Part shown: positions 13,076 through 24,144 of the stretch, in pieces | How the letters are laid out: every line of letters starts with the position of its first letter | How positions within the stretch are numbered: the first letter of the stretch is position 1 | Assembly: GCA_000469685.2 (NCBI GenBank) | Contig: LS997565.1 | Location: 39,866,519 to 39,930,518 of the forward strand | Origin: Haemonchus contortus | Lineage: Eukaryota; Nematoda; Chromadorea; Rhabditida; Trichostrongylidae | DNA length: 64,000 nt | Direction of reading: 5' to 3' | Program-made: the position numbers and the translations under genes | The notes under the pieces: model-generated | Told to the model about the DNA's origin: nothing | Database searches by the model: none | The model's input: only the letters and a program-made list of their open reading frames with translations

Positions 13076-13195
13076 TCACCCATTTACGTCCACCAATTCG
13101 AAGGTATCTGGAGTACGGAACCGAGCTCGTTCTTCACGAGCTGCAGCTGTGAACACACAGTCCCATGCAATCCCGCTTTTCCTAAACGCAACTTT
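13076..13195 (-). other. Conserved exon-like ORF segment in block alpha (U1)
   Basis: On the - strand a frame reads FRKSGIAW...FTAAAREER...DTFELVDVNG and ends at TGA 13076-13078. The U3 copy (within 36652-36948) keeps FRKNGIAW, FTAAAREER, DTF and NG, with many differences at third codon positions. This suggests past protein-level constraint. I do not recognise the protein, and it could be a fragment of an old gene or element. Splice boundaries were not established. Confidence 0.3.
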
Positions 13196-14397
13196 ACCGG
13201 AAAAGTCCTCCCATAAAAGTTGCCACGAAAATTCGACACACAAAATGGTTGCGCTACTGTATGACCTGTGCTGTTATGAAACTGTACTTTATGAAGAACA
13301 AAACCCAAGAATCATCTTTCAAGGAAGTCACCGACCTCCATCTTTCTTTCTAAGTTTTCTGCTTGGCAATGTCAAAAACGAGCTGTTTCCGTGACCTGTT
13401 CCCTAAACATTCTGCTATGCAAGCGAGACAGCTACCATCAATCGCTGCGCGACGCCATAAGACGACTTAGAAGCAGCTGCTCAGTTACAGCCCAGCCTTA
13501 TTCTGCCTTGCTCTGACCCTTGCCCCCTATTTTTATTCCTTCAGGTAAGAATGTGCAAGAAAGAAAGGTACAAACGTATGTGTAAATGTCCCATCGAGCT
13601 TTGCATTCACTTTGGACGGAAACTATTTTTCTCCTTTCGAAGCCAATTCAGATATCCTTTCAACAGGCAACATACGATCAGTGATGGGCCTTGTACATGC
13701 TGGTTATATTGGTCTCAATTGTATGCTTACCAAACTATCCACCAGATAAGGGAGCATCGCCCTGTAGAGCCATTTTCTGTTGAAAATAAAGGCACGAACC
13801 AAATAGTAGTGGCCTAAGTCTGAATGTAATAGGTTGATGCGTAATTCTTGCGAATTTTTTCGCGGCTTCTTTCCTCTCGATACAATTTGAGTATTGAATT
13901 CGGGATTCAATAGAAATGATCTTCTTGCTTTACTCACCAGAAATATGCCTAGGAAATCAACTACATGTTCGCCACATCATGCTCTGCTACATCGAGAAAA
14001 GTTGGAAAGTGGTTGAGTCATTTGGCGATCTCAACGAACTTTTGGCGATGGAACAGTCTGTCAGAGCTAGGAAAGGAATGAGATCCGTTCCTAAATCCAC
14101 CTATTCACCGAAAGAACTCCTACGGATTTTCACTTTAACTGTTCGTCGAAAAATTGGCTAGCGAACAGAACTTCCGACGAAGAGGATGGCTTGATGGCCA
14201 ACTTCGAGAAGTGTATCACCTCCAAGAATCGAAAGCAAGCTCCTTGCTTATGAAATCCGATTGATTAGCAAATGGGAAGCAGTGCTTGACGTAGATGATG
14301 GATAAGTCTCAGAGTAATTATTTGAACATGTCTTTGCTAGATATTTCCAACGTTTCATTAAACAAAATTTGCTGAAAAAAATCCACAATAATTAGCA

Positions 14398-14525
14398 TCA
14401 GCCTAGTAATTTACAAGCAGGTGGGAGATGTTCGTGAGGCTTCCGTTTCTCGGTGACAGGGTAGCCAGCTGGCGTACAAGTGAATTCTTTTATCCATCTA
14501 AATGAATTTGGTCGAACCCGAAGGA
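14398..14525 (-). other. Conserved exon-like segment with shared stop (U1)
   Basis: The - strand frame follows a TTTTTTTTTCAG acceptor and reads RWIKEFTCTPAGYPVTEKRK...CKLLG, ending at TGA 14398-14400. The U3 copy at 38626-38753 keeps the same stop and nearly the same residues, with several synonymous changes, but has an in-frame stop just before RWIKEF. It may be the last exon of a small gene that has decayed in U3. The function is unknown. Confidence 0.3.
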
Positions 14526-15120
14526 CTGAAAAAAAAACGATTGTAAGGGCCAATTTCGATCCGGTATTAGGCCACAGGTTCAAATTACGAGTTTCATCGA
14601 AAAGCCACTGCAATTCTGATTGAGATTCCAGTTTTTTGGAGGGAACTTATGAACATCGATTACTTTACCCCTTTCTACTATTGTCGAACTCGTCAAATTT
14701 AGATGTAACTTGATGGGCTCAAATTTTCATAATGTAGGTACGCACGAGTACTCCTCATTAACAGGTACGCAACAAACCGGTTTCTCCGTTTCATCTGTAT
14801 CACCTCTGGTCCCATTATTCATCGACTAGTACGGACAACGTCTCCAATCGTCTCCATCGGAATCCACTGTAGTCCCTTGAGCCTTGTTCGGGTGGGAGAG
14901 ACGGGGCACACTGTTTTCGTTCAGAAGTTTTATGATGAAGTTTGATCATCGAGATGGCAGTGGCGCTTGCTTAGTCGCGAGGAATCCAGTCAGAAAGCGC
15001 CCCAACCGAGCAGTCATAACAAATTCGCCCTTTTTTCTTCTCGGTACAATCAATAAATTTCTGATTGAAACAAAGAAAGCGAGATCAACGATTTATTCTA
15101 CTCCGTAAAGAGTCATGGAC

Positions 15121-15279
15121 TCATTGCAAAGATGACACTGGTTTGCACTGCTTTGGATCGGCAATAAAGTCTCGGTCGAGTCTCCAGGAGCAGAGACTGG
15201 AGGTCATTACGTTGTCGTAGCTTATGTCAGAATAACCCGCACAGTAGCCCTTAGAAATGAATATCATCAGATAACTCAT
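15121..15279 (-). CDS. Small cysteine-containing ORF, family B (U1 copy)
   Basis: A 52-codon single-exon frame on the - strand starts MSYLMIFISKGYC, a short hydrophobic leader-like start. It continues to SLCSWRLDRDFIADPKQCKPVSSL and a TGA. The U3 paralogue (39347-39544) shares the C-terminal half (SCYSWR..RDSIANPEQCKPVSSL) and the stop position. U2 and U4 share the N-terminal half but are shifted after RLDE. The alternative is an exon spliced at the AAG before GGC (15249). I do not recognise the family; it could be a distant partner of the PAN-like family A next to it. Confidence 0.35.
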   Translation of the reverse strand: MSYLMIFISKGYCAGYSDISYDNVMTSSLCSWRLDRDFIADPKQCKPVSSLQ

Positions 15280-15382
15280 GTCCAACAATTGTGTAAAACA
15301 TAGCTCACTATATTGATATATTATATTTGATCTCAGTCAGACAGTGACTGATTGGTGTTATTTTGTCTAGATTAGGATACAG

Positions 15383-16518
15383 TCCTACTACGCTAGGTGT
15401 GTGTGTATGTTTGTGTGTGTTGTATATGCGTGTGTGTGTGCGCGTCCGCCCGGAAATTTATAACACCTGTTTTCGTGGGCCTAGAGAATTCAAATATGGC
15501 AGGAGTAAGGGGGAGGTTGGGAATACTTGGGCAAGTAGCACGACCGGACTTCGTCTACAGGGGCGGGGCGTGCGCCATAGAAATTTTGAGCTGCAAATTC
15601 ACGCCCTGTTTACGAGGACCTAGAACGTTGAAGTTTGGTAGGTTTACAGGACGCAGGATAGGAACACTTATTTTAGGTAGAAGGGTCTGCCTCTACCCGT
15701 AGGGGCGGAGCGTGTGCGGTTGAATTTTTCAACTGCAAATTCGTAACACCTGTTTACGTGAACCAAAGAAGTTCAAATTCGGTAGGATTGCAGCTTTTCG
15801 TATTCAAAGTGTGACCTCGGCATTCTATTAAGTGATGAAGGATATGACGGGATCGTCACAGCTCGGTGGCAGGAATCGATGATAACTAATAAGGGAAGAT
15901 AAGGAGAATAAGAGAAAATTTGACTGTTCAGTATGTTTCAATCGATAACACGGGAGGTAGAGTAGGGTGACAAAAAAGAGTGTTAAGTGCAGCGATAGGA
16001 CCCTATCGTCCTAAGCCTAAGCCTACGGTAAGCAGACGAGAATTCTGTACATTTCTTGCTATTAGATTACGACCGCTACACGACACGGTCTGTGACTCAA
16101 TGAAGGATCCTCTTTGGTTGATATCATTCGCGACGAAACTTAACCGACCGCCAGTAATCCGGAATTCTCAACAAATGATATCTTCGTGAGGAAAAAGGCC
16201 CACTGATAACGACATATGATAATGGGGTCACATCAGTCGAAACATTTGCAAGTACCGCCCAAGGCTTTGGTTGTCTAACAGCTAAATTTTTGGAGGGTAT
16301 TTATTTTTGAAAAAGAGAGCAAAAGACCAACACTCCCAATCAAAGACGTAAGCACTAACTTTCGTTGAATACCGTTTGCATTGCCCTGTAAGTTCAGCTT
16401 CAAAGTTCGTGTACAGGAAACTATTATTTGTTTCAAAAAAGGAGTGGAGAATTAGCCGGTAACTATAATTCTGTCAAAGAAGGAGGGAAGCCTGGCGTTA
16501 GTCGGGCGAACCAACTGG
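15383..16518 (+). mobile_element. Non-autonomous Helitron E1
   Basis: It starts TCCTACTACGCTAGG, followed by a GT-rich microsatellite and two to three copies of an about 110 bp subrepeat (aaattcgtaacacctgttt..., gttcaaattcggtagg). It ends with an imperfect GC hairpin (gcctggcgttagtcgggc) and ...CCAACTGG. U2 holds the empty site: 'gatacag' joins directly to 'tatcatatatagtactgt' at 27956-27980. No Rep/helicase frame is present. The same element in U3 is E5. The insertion point reads G|T rather than the usual A|T. Confidence 0.75.
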
Positions 16519-16604
16519 TATCATATATCCATAGTACTGTATCGCAAGTAACTCACAACATCTTTGGTTGAAACTAACATAAGACATGCACTTTGCACTT
16601 GTCA

Positions 16605-17475
16605 TGTTAGTCCTAATCTTCACCAATCACTTCACATAGAGGACTGTACAACGGAGGGCAACACATTGAGAGGTTAGAAAAATTTAAGAAATGGAAAAGT
16701 GGTTATGTTCATTCGGATTTCAACAAAAACAGTATTGGACCGTACCGACTCGAAGTAAGCATAGTTGCAATTCTCGGTCAAATAACACGTCTTCAAGCAA
16801 TCGTACGAGATGCAGAAGAGATCTCGTAGGTTACGTTAGTGACAGTTACCACCCGACAAACGTTAGTGAATGTGCAAGAAGGCGATTGAGAGACCTGAAA
16901 CAAACCTCTCCAAGCACCTCAACATTCTTGAAATCACTGGAAGTTCGATTTCTCTTCACTGACTGCCACTGGAACGTGAACAATATTTAGAACTGTTTTG
17001 ACTGTTCATAGAATTCTTCAGTGGGAGTTAAATTAATTGTGATTCTATAATGCAAACATTTCATTTAGCTGCTTCACGGTTCTATTCAGGATCATCAGTT
17101 GCAGTTGAAGACAAAAAATATTTTTCCATGATAGTCCATTCACGTTCCAACCATTCGCGGGCATTAGGAGGTTTGCACTGGGGACCTTGGCAAAAGAAAA
17201 TCGTTACATTCGTTCCATTCTGTGTCTTGGTGAAAGGCGGGTTCAAATCCATCACGGTCCTCTACCTTCATCCTAATCTGATAGCCATTCTTGTTAGAGT
17301 TCTGATCTGATTGGGTTGGCCAAGGCAGTAAGTTTCATAAGTATATGTGATCGTCATTGCTTCTCATCAAAAATTCCTAGGGACTGGAAATTGGGGACAA
17401 GACGAATTAGAAATAAGCAGTGAAAACTACCTGCAACATGAAAAGGACTGCTGCAAGCGTTTTAGTTGGCGACAT
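16605..17475 (-). pseudogene. Family A secreted PAN-like peptide gene, U1 copy, frameshifted
   Basis: Exon 1 (17431-17475) begins 20 nt after a TTTCAG acceptor, encodes a signal-peptide start MSPTKTLAAVLFMLQ and ends at a GT donor in phase 0. The cysteine exon (16746-16894) has good splice sites but is 149 nt long instead of 150 or 153. A single-base change shifts the frame before the core cysteines, which are still readable in the next frame as DCLKTCYLTENCNYAYF. The last exon (near 16605-16640) has also lost bases compared with U3. This copy is therefore probably not making the family protein. Confidence 0.55.
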
Positions 17476-18375
17476 CGTCATAAGAAGACTCGCTTCTGAA
17501 ATGTCAATTCTCACGAAAGCAATGCCAAAACAAAAAAACTATTATGGTCAGCATTTTGTGCAACTGTCCTGACTGAATGAATAAAGAATGAGTTAGCTAA
17601 AAATAATCGGACATTGTTGCAATTACAAAAAGTGCGAGGGTGATGGTGAATAGTAATACACCCTAAGCCGCACCATTTGCTCCAGCAAGGCTAACTTCGC
17701 TTTATTTTCCTCCCAAGTAATGCAATACTAAATTTTACACAGTTCTTTGCTATTTGCCCACATCAGCATATGCCTAACACTTTTCAATTTTTCAATTCAA
17801 CTCTTGGAGGAAATCAGTAACAGACACGACATTATTTATGTATTTATAATTAAACGATGATTTCTATTTAACTGAGCTGTTTCTTCACTTTTTCTGACCA
17901 TTCACAATGAGAATTTGGAGTCGCCGTTCATTTGAGAAGTAGTTCTTTCCAACAACATTCTACCTAGTATTCTGACCTGGAGGACCTATTCTCCCTAATC
18001 TTCGGACCTACCTAATTCGAATTAGTGTTTTCACTGTATCACGGAAATATGGGATATGAAAAGCTTGGCTGACTTGAGCTCAGCCAGATTTCTCGAGCAC
18101 GGAGCTGTGGCTCGAAGTCAGAAAAAGGTGTGATACCTCACAGTGGTTCTGAACTTTATATCAGTAGTGAACCACTCCTTTCCTGAGATGATTGTCAGCA
18201 AAGCAGGAGTGGTCCTTGAATGGAAGAGAGAAAGTAGTTACTTAATGTGTTCAAATCCTTCACCCCAATAGTGACGTTCGAATCATTTGGAGATCGGGGT
18301 GATGTTCAAGAAGCTTTTCGAAAAGCAACACCCCAAGAACATCAAGGTTTGTTATGTCTAGTGTTTTATCACTTA
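17476..18375. other. Block beta sequence, no supported gene
   Basis: The stretch is paralogous to 46775-47652 and partly to 31168-31600. A + strand frame near 18271-18380 (FESFGDRGDVQEAFRKATP) is conserved in U3 (FESFRDRSDVEDAFRRATS), but no gene structure could be built round it. Confidence 0.35.
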
Positions 18376-19438
18376 CCAGGGAGGGGTAGTCTACTTATCT
18401 TGGGTCTTTGAATGGAGACCCAGATGAATCGATAAAGCTTTGAATGCTGTTCACAAAAATAGAAATTGAAACTGCAAAATGGTTTTCCTTAAAAAATTAT
18501 GGGGCTCCGAATTTTGCTCGACAGTAGTACCAATGGATATGCGTACTCGTCGCTTCGTTAACTAGTGCCCACGTGGCCTCGTGGTAATGGTCTTGCTTCA
18601 TAGGCGTAAGATTAGAGTTTGCTCTAGGACATTGTCCGCATTTCTGCAAAATGCTTTTCCATCTCATCAGGGGCTCCCTGAATGTTTTCTAATATTTTTT
18701 CAGTTAACACCTCATTTCTGCTTTTATTTTCTCTCGTCACCCCGCCCCTATTCGAGGAAAGTGGTTCTGCACGTTAATAGCATGACTCTTTTTTATTTGA
18801 AGTTTAGGGAATTCGGAATTCTGATCAATCCTATTGCATCCCGTTCAGTCTTGAGAAGATTGACTGTTTGTCACCGAAAGTAGCGCATAAGCATGCATAA
18901 GGTGCGCAGTTTGTGAAGAACATGTAAGCTTAACGCATTTTCAAAAGTTTTTCCATCGATGTTGAGTTTCTTGCAGGTATCTTACACATCTCTGGTAACT
19001 TTTTGTTTAATTTTCCTTGAATTTTGAAATAAAAATGAGTCATACTATTAAACTGCAGGACCACTTTCTTTGGATAGGGCCGACGAGAGAAAATGAAAGC
19101 AGAAATGAGTTGTTCACTGGAAAATGTCAGAAAACATTTAGGAAACCCTTGATGGAATGAAAAAGCATTTTGCGAAAATGCGGACAATGGCTGGAGCAAA
19201 CCCTCACGCCCATGAAGCGAGGCCATTACCAAGAGGCCACGTGGGCACTTGTTATCAAAGCGACAGTTTCGCATATCCAATTGATACTACTGTCGAGCGA
19301 AATTCGGGCCCCCATAACTTTTCAATTAGAACCATTTTGCAGTTTTAATTTCCATTTTCGTAAACAGCATTCAAAACTCTATCGGTTCATCTGGGTCTCC
19401 ATTCAAAGTTCCAAGATAAGTAGACTACCCCTCCTTGG
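18376..19438. mobile_element. Fold-back DNA element, 1063 bp, TTA target duplication
   Basis: Two arms of about 430 bp (about 18376-18815 and 19000-19438) are inverted copies of each other, with many small differences. The ends are CCAGGGAGGGGTAGTCTAC and, on the other strand, CCAAGGAGGGGTAGTCTAC. It is flanked by TTA (18373-18375 and 19439-19441). The U3 paralogue lacks it: 'ttttatcatctagtagagcc' runs on at 47645-47664. Three-base TTA/TWA duplications are typical of PIF/Harbinger elements, so a non-autonomous relative is possible. No transposase was seen. Confidence 0.75.
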
Positions 19439-19583
19439 TTAGTAGAGCCTCTGAGATTGATAATAAATTCAACTGTTGACGAACTAGACGATTAACCGTC
19501 TCAGAGGTTTCGTAATTCGCAGTTATTGGTAATTGGTTCAACAGTGAACAGAATTTTCAGCCTATTTTTTGTTAATCCGAAAC

Positions 19584-19793
19584 CTGAATAGTACAAATAT
19601 AACAAGCCGAGTTTTTCCGAACGGCTGCTACCTCGTTCTCGCAAACCCTTTCTTGATGGACCTCTGAAAGAAGTGCATCATAATGTACACGCTGCAAAAG
19701 TCGTTTTTTGGACGCACCGTACTGATTGTAGGAGACGCACTTACCGATAATGGGTGAAGTTCTGACCTCACCACTGTCAGACTGTGGGCCCTG
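19584..19793 (-). other. Candidate exons of a further - strand gene (U1)
   Basis: Two exon-like blocks have canonical splice sites. The first, 19745-19793, follows ATATTTTCAG and precedes GTAAGTGCG, encoding QGPQSDSGEVRTSPIIG. The second, 19584-19663, follows TTCTTTCAG and encodes VCENEVAAVRKNSACYICTIQ (shown from residue 7) before GTTTCGG. Phases match. The first block is also intact in U3 (47953-48001). In U3 the second has an extra base, and U2 differs in both. Possible upstream exons lie at 21205-21560 and, in U3, at 48427-48495 (RRCGDEFMFMELNRKPFTEK). The gene is probably decayed in most copies; the function is unknown. Confidence 0.3.
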
Positions 19794-19924
19794 CTGAAAA
19801 TATTTCAGTTATGCAATTGAAGAGCTAGTACCGATTAGGGAAATCTTTTCTTGTGAGCAGGGTAGAAGTGATTTGTTGACCGGACGAGTCCGGAGTGAAA
19901 GTTCCATTTCGGTTTTAGGTACTA

Positions 19925-21197
19925 TTAGGGTGTCCCAAAAGTTTTGAGAAAATTTATTTGGTTAGTTCAACACAAAAATACTACAACAAATAGGTGAGAT
20001 CAGTAATCGAGATAGTGGCCCTCTTTAGCCACGACGTCCCTCCATCGACTGAGCAGAGCACTGATGCCATTCATCCAGAAAGAAGAAGGGCGTGAAGCGA
20101 TCCATTCATCCACTGCATGTTTGACCTCCTGACGATTGTTGAATTTTTTCCCTTTCGTGTAGGCCTCCAGGCTTCTGAAAGCATGGTAGTCACAAGGACT
20201 AAGATCAGGTGAATATGGGGGGTGGGGCAGCCAGGTAATCCCAAGCCTTTCCAGCTCCTCAACCGTCGCCCTAGCATGATGTGGTCGAGCGTGACTCATC
20301 AAAATCAGAAACTTTCCCTGCATTCGGTGTGAAACCGGGGCTCCAGACACCATCTCCCGCAGCTGCTCGCAGAATACCCTTACAGTCACAGCAGTACCCT
20401 CAGGTAGGATCTCATAGTAGAAAAAGCCGGCGGAGAATAAGAAGAACGAGATCGTATTCTTTTCGACGTGTTCCCCACGCTTGGCAACGGCTTCTGGCCT
20501 TATGACGATTGGTATCCACTGCAACTTCCTGTATGGATTCTCATAAGGAACCCACTTCTCATCCTGAGCGATGATGAAGCTCGTCCAATCCACCGTTCGC
20601 TTGCGGTCGAGTAGCTTCCGACACACATCGACCCGCACCTGACGCTCGCTCTCAGTCAAGGTGTGGGGGATGATTGCAAGAATTGCTGCGCGAAAGCGAC
20701 GTCTGCGTAGGATGTCGTGGGTGGTGGAACGGGGAGCAGAAGTTGTCCTCTCCATTCCTCTCAGGCTTTGAGAAGGATTGCTTTGGACGGAGGCTAAGAC
20801 AATGTCGGTCTTGGTGGAACGTGGACGTCCGCTCCGTGGCACTTCGTCGAAGTGAAACTCGCTCTAGAGAAGCGGCCGTACCACCTATAGCAGGTGGCGA
20901 GGGATGGTGCAGTACTGCCCATCGATGACTGCAATTCATTCCGCTCTTGAGTGGCGGAGTGACCAGATCGGTAGTAATGAAGCAGAAGGCGCCTGTAGTC
21001 GTGTCGGTCGAAAATAATTCAAATGTTGATAACTCACTTCCAAAGATAAAGTGCAATACTGTTCTCTTGTTATGATGATCTGCTAAGCGTGACCTCTTAC
21101 TGACCTTTTCTCCGTGGCTCTGCCTCGGCGCTTTCTTGCGCAGCATGGTTGCGAAATACATGATCAAAATTTTCTCAAAACTTTTGGGACACCCTAA
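19925..21197 (-). mobile_element. mariner transposon, copy 2
   Basis: A 1273 bp element with ends TTAGGGTGTCCCAAAAG on both sides and a TA duplication (19923-19924 and 21198-21199). U3 shows the empty site: 'aggtactactatttgaagt' at 48117-48135. The insertion is thus specific to U1 and later than the unit duplication. It is close in sequence to copy 1 but in the opposite orientation. Confidence 0.93.
20000..21167 (-). pseudogene. mariner transposase, frameshifted (copy 2)
   Basis: The catalytic part is open from 20842 down to 20000 (280 codons) with IIAQDEKW, the LPHPPYSPDLSPCDYHAF block and the family C-terminus. The second-Asp block reads LILMSHARPHHA, where copy 1 has VIVMDNARPHHA. The central catalytic Asp is therefore changed to Ser (DN to SH). 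A single-base deletion at the junction after FSRA separates it from the N-terminal HTH part, which is read in another frame. This copy is defective. Confidence 0.8.
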
Positions 21198-21775
21198 TAC
21201 TATTTGAAGTTCGACGATAGTCTACGAATAAAGTTAAGGCTCCTCTGTGTGGCTTCCGGGGTTATGACAGGCTGTTGTTTGAGTTTTCGATGAAAAAATG
21301 GCAACTGTTTGACTCACAGTACCTAAAAGAGATTGGAGCTCTGGAGAAGCAGTTCGTTTTAGAAACTTCCATACGAATACAAAAAGCCCAACTTTCCTGA
21401 GAACACTCTCTAAAGGGTTTACTGTAAGGAACTCCGACTAACCTGCCGCTCGAAGAATGGGTAGATGGGGAATGACTTACAACGGGGGCTTTTCAGTAAA
21501 TGGTTTTCTATTCATCACCATGAACATGAACTCATCGCCAAAGCGACGCTCTTAAGGGTTATTGCGGAAAAAATGTCATGGATGAGGTTTCATGAACAAT
21601 GGTTCGACCGCCAGCGTGGCGGAGAAGACTCCGCTGAAATTACAGAGAGCAACAGCTTGTTCCATGGAAGATCATCGATAATTATGTGAGGTCACAACGA
21701 ACGAGTTTGTGAGTATTACGAACAATACGGTTAGAGAGCATTATTTCACAAATGTGATTCCTTTCTAAGAGCAAG

Positions 21776-22000
21776 GGTGGTGTAATGGCGGGTGGCGCTA
21801 ACACACAAGCGTTTACACGGGTTCGAGTTCCGATTAGATATCCACCTTAACCAACCTAGCTTTTCGTTCCTCTGGAGGTTGACTGGAACCGGACTTGTTT
21901 TGGAGTCAGAAGGGAGATTTCAAAAACTTTGACTTGTTTTTTCATCGGCTAGCCATCGCACGTATTGTACGGGCCAAATGCGCTCTCCATACGTCGTATC
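21776..22000 (+). repeat. tRNA-derived SINE, copy 6
   Basis: A box GGTGGTGTAATGGCGGG is near 21777-21793 and B box CGGGTTCGAGTTCC near 21819-21832. The body is then 'accttaaccaacctagc', a ggctagccatcgca block and 'cgtattgtacgggcc'. The same SINE is at the matching place in U2 (32643), U3 (48716) and U4 (60375). Confidence 0.75.
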
Positions 22001-22880
22001 GATGGAAAGTAAAACTATTTTTTCAAACGGATGATTTTGAAAATTTGCATTAAGTGACCAACTTGTGAAGGAAAGCGCGAATGACGGCATGGCATCACTC
22101 ACGAAACAGAAAGCACCTGAGTCCTCACTAGTCTTTTGCCAAAGCCATGCACCCTAGTCCAACACTGACCGTTTCCGTCGCCCATTCAAAATGAAAGCAA
22201 ATCATTGGATGACTTCCATAATCTCTTGATGAGTGTAGCTGGGACAAATGCAAATAAACCTCACGAATCAGAACAAGTACACGCAGAAGTAGGAGCTTAA
22301 GATGGTGAATTTGCAGCATCATCTCCGGTGTGCCAGTCGCGTCGTCACCATCCAGGTTTCCTTCGACGAGTCGGATCTATCGTTGCCCCAAAACCTACCG
22401 AGAGAGGAAATTACCATTTCTAACAACATTCAATCTTTGGGCTCAACATCTTTCTTATTCTGCTCAAAGCATATGCTGAGTAGCAAAGCGCACCCCTAGC
22501 AATGTTAACCTCCAAAACGTTTAACTAACATTCAACTGAATACATTGCCTATCTCCAAATTTCCACTTTTGTATGAAGATGAAGTTTTAAAAGGGATTTA
22601 GAGTCACGAACCCATGTGCCGTCTCATTTCTGTGAAATCAGCTTGCACACCGCTAGCGTTACTACTACCAGCGCATTTGGATGGCTTTGCCCTGTACGCC
22701 CACAAGTCAATGTTCCCACTTGCAGCGGCTGCCTACAGTAATTGGCCACAGGGGTCCTTAGGGTACAGTTTTTGTAAACAACATCCGTCGAAGCTCAGGG
22801 TTTTGGGTTACCGACACTCCTTCAAAGCCACAACAGTTTCATTGGCTTCCTCATACATAAATCATTGCTATAAACAATGA
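22000..22880. other. End of block beta, no supported gene
   Basis: This is paralogous to 32880-34080, 48960-49810 and 60610-61810. I found only chance frames. Confidence 0.35.
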
Positions 22881-23007
22881 TTGACCTCTACGATTCTGAA
22901 TGGAATCGAATGCAGGGGCTCATCTCAGAAAGCGGATCAAACGGCGCCTAAAAAAATGTCCTTCTAGACTTTCCAATTACCCGATAAGTTGATTGTTTTG
23001 CATTTAG

Positions 23008-23300
23008 GATCCCGTGAAGTACCGCTAACGCCTGTTCCGTCCAACATGCAGGAAAGCTTCGAGACCATCCAAAAGTACACTCGTTCACCTTAAGCGATGA
23101 AACTACGAGCCATGAAAAAAATTTCGCTAATGAATTTCACCAGTACCCACAACCACTTGGAACAGCTTAGACCGACATTAACATAAATTCGACCCCATTA
23201 CTATTCCTTTTCACACTCTAGTACTTTCAGAAGACCGCCTGCTCTTAACAGAGGTCCATGACCATAACCGGGTATGCTGGACGACGGTTCTGATTGACAA
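23008..23300 (+). pseudogene. Copine 3' exon remnants (U2)
   Basis: A 67-nt copy of copine exon 11761-11827 lies at 23008-23074 behind a TTTAG acceptor. The exon's last base has changed (AAAA|GTAC instead of AAAG|GTAC), weakening the donor. The last copine exon follows near 23218-23295 with deletions. No upstream copine exons are present, so it cannot encode a copine. Confidence 0.85.
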
Positions 23301-23667
23301 AGAAATGACTAGATTTTCGGTTGGTGCGTGTCACTGCAATTAATTTCATCATTTGCCAAGAATTGATGACCGAAATGTCCACATTGACTATCCACAAGCA
23401 TATCGTACAGATCTCTCACTATGTGCTCTTGTAATTTTGCAGTGTTTGCAACGGAATGCCTGGAATTTCCTTTGAAAAAAAGATTTTCATTATTCCGTTG
23501 TCATCTTTTCAGTATTCACAAAGTTTTGAAGTTTGCTTTGCAGAGAAAAGTTCTTTGGAAGGCACGTGTATGGCACTGAGTGAAAAACGTCCTTAAAAGC
23601 GCAATAATTCGGGCTTCAAAAAAGCGGGATAGCAAATATGTAATATGTAGGTAAGTAAAGCAGGCAA

Positions 23668-23790
23668 ATGTGGTGTGTAGGTAAGTGGATCGCTGTCACA
23701 TCTGTATGGTCCGGGATTGGATCCCGAACCGGTTCTCGCGCAGGCCAACGCGGCATTCCATTCCCCAAGATTCGCTCTCAATCGGAGCTG
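23668..23790 (+). repeat. tRNA-derived SINE head, copy 7
   Basis: A-box-like TGTGGTGTGTAGGTAAGTGG is near 23669-23688 and B-box-like GGGATTGGATCCCG near 23711-23724. It is followed by 'aggccaacgcggcattcc'. The copy in U4 at 50613 is identical over this part. Confidence 0.55.
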
Positions 23791-24144
23791 GCAGAATGAA
23801 GGCATCGGACCATTTTATGCCTCCAATGATACAGATGGAATTGCTCGAAACTAACTTGAGGAACATAATTTTTACTAATTGAAATGATTGGGTAAATTTG
23901 CAACATCAACTTGCGAAAACTGACCAACTTCGATTCGCTTCACTTGCCTCCTTTGCGGGTACCTTTCTTGCAATGAGGGGTGATCCACAGTTAGACCCAA
24001 AAATGCCTACACAAGCACTTTCATACGAATGTTTGTTGTTTGGGCAGCTTTTTACAGCCACTTTGCACTATTCCACATGGGCCTAAACTGCCACATAAGA
24101 TCTGCCTAAATAAAATACATCATTAAGCTGCTGGGTTTTTGTTC

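Larger units (their letters stand above)
11590..22880. repeat. Tandem unit U1 (original copy next to copine)
   Basis: This is the first of five paralogous units. It starts inside copine exon 11535-11625 and contains the two last copine exons and the downstream sequence (block alpha, to about 15.38 kb), then block beta (about 16.5-22.9 kb). The matching starts are near 22.9, 34.2, 49.8 and 61.9 kb. Copies were aligned by eye over many anchor words, for example 'tgaccgaaatgtccacattgact' at 12211, 23366, 35701, 50321 and 63433. Confidence 0.85.

Noticed and set aside
17050..17310. Additional coding exon of family A between exon 1 and exon 2 in U1
   Set aside because: Frames such as NAREWLEREWTIMEKYF are open in U1 but not conserved in U2 and U3. 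Direct splicing of exon 1 to the cysteine exon gives a better signal peptide and consistent phase.
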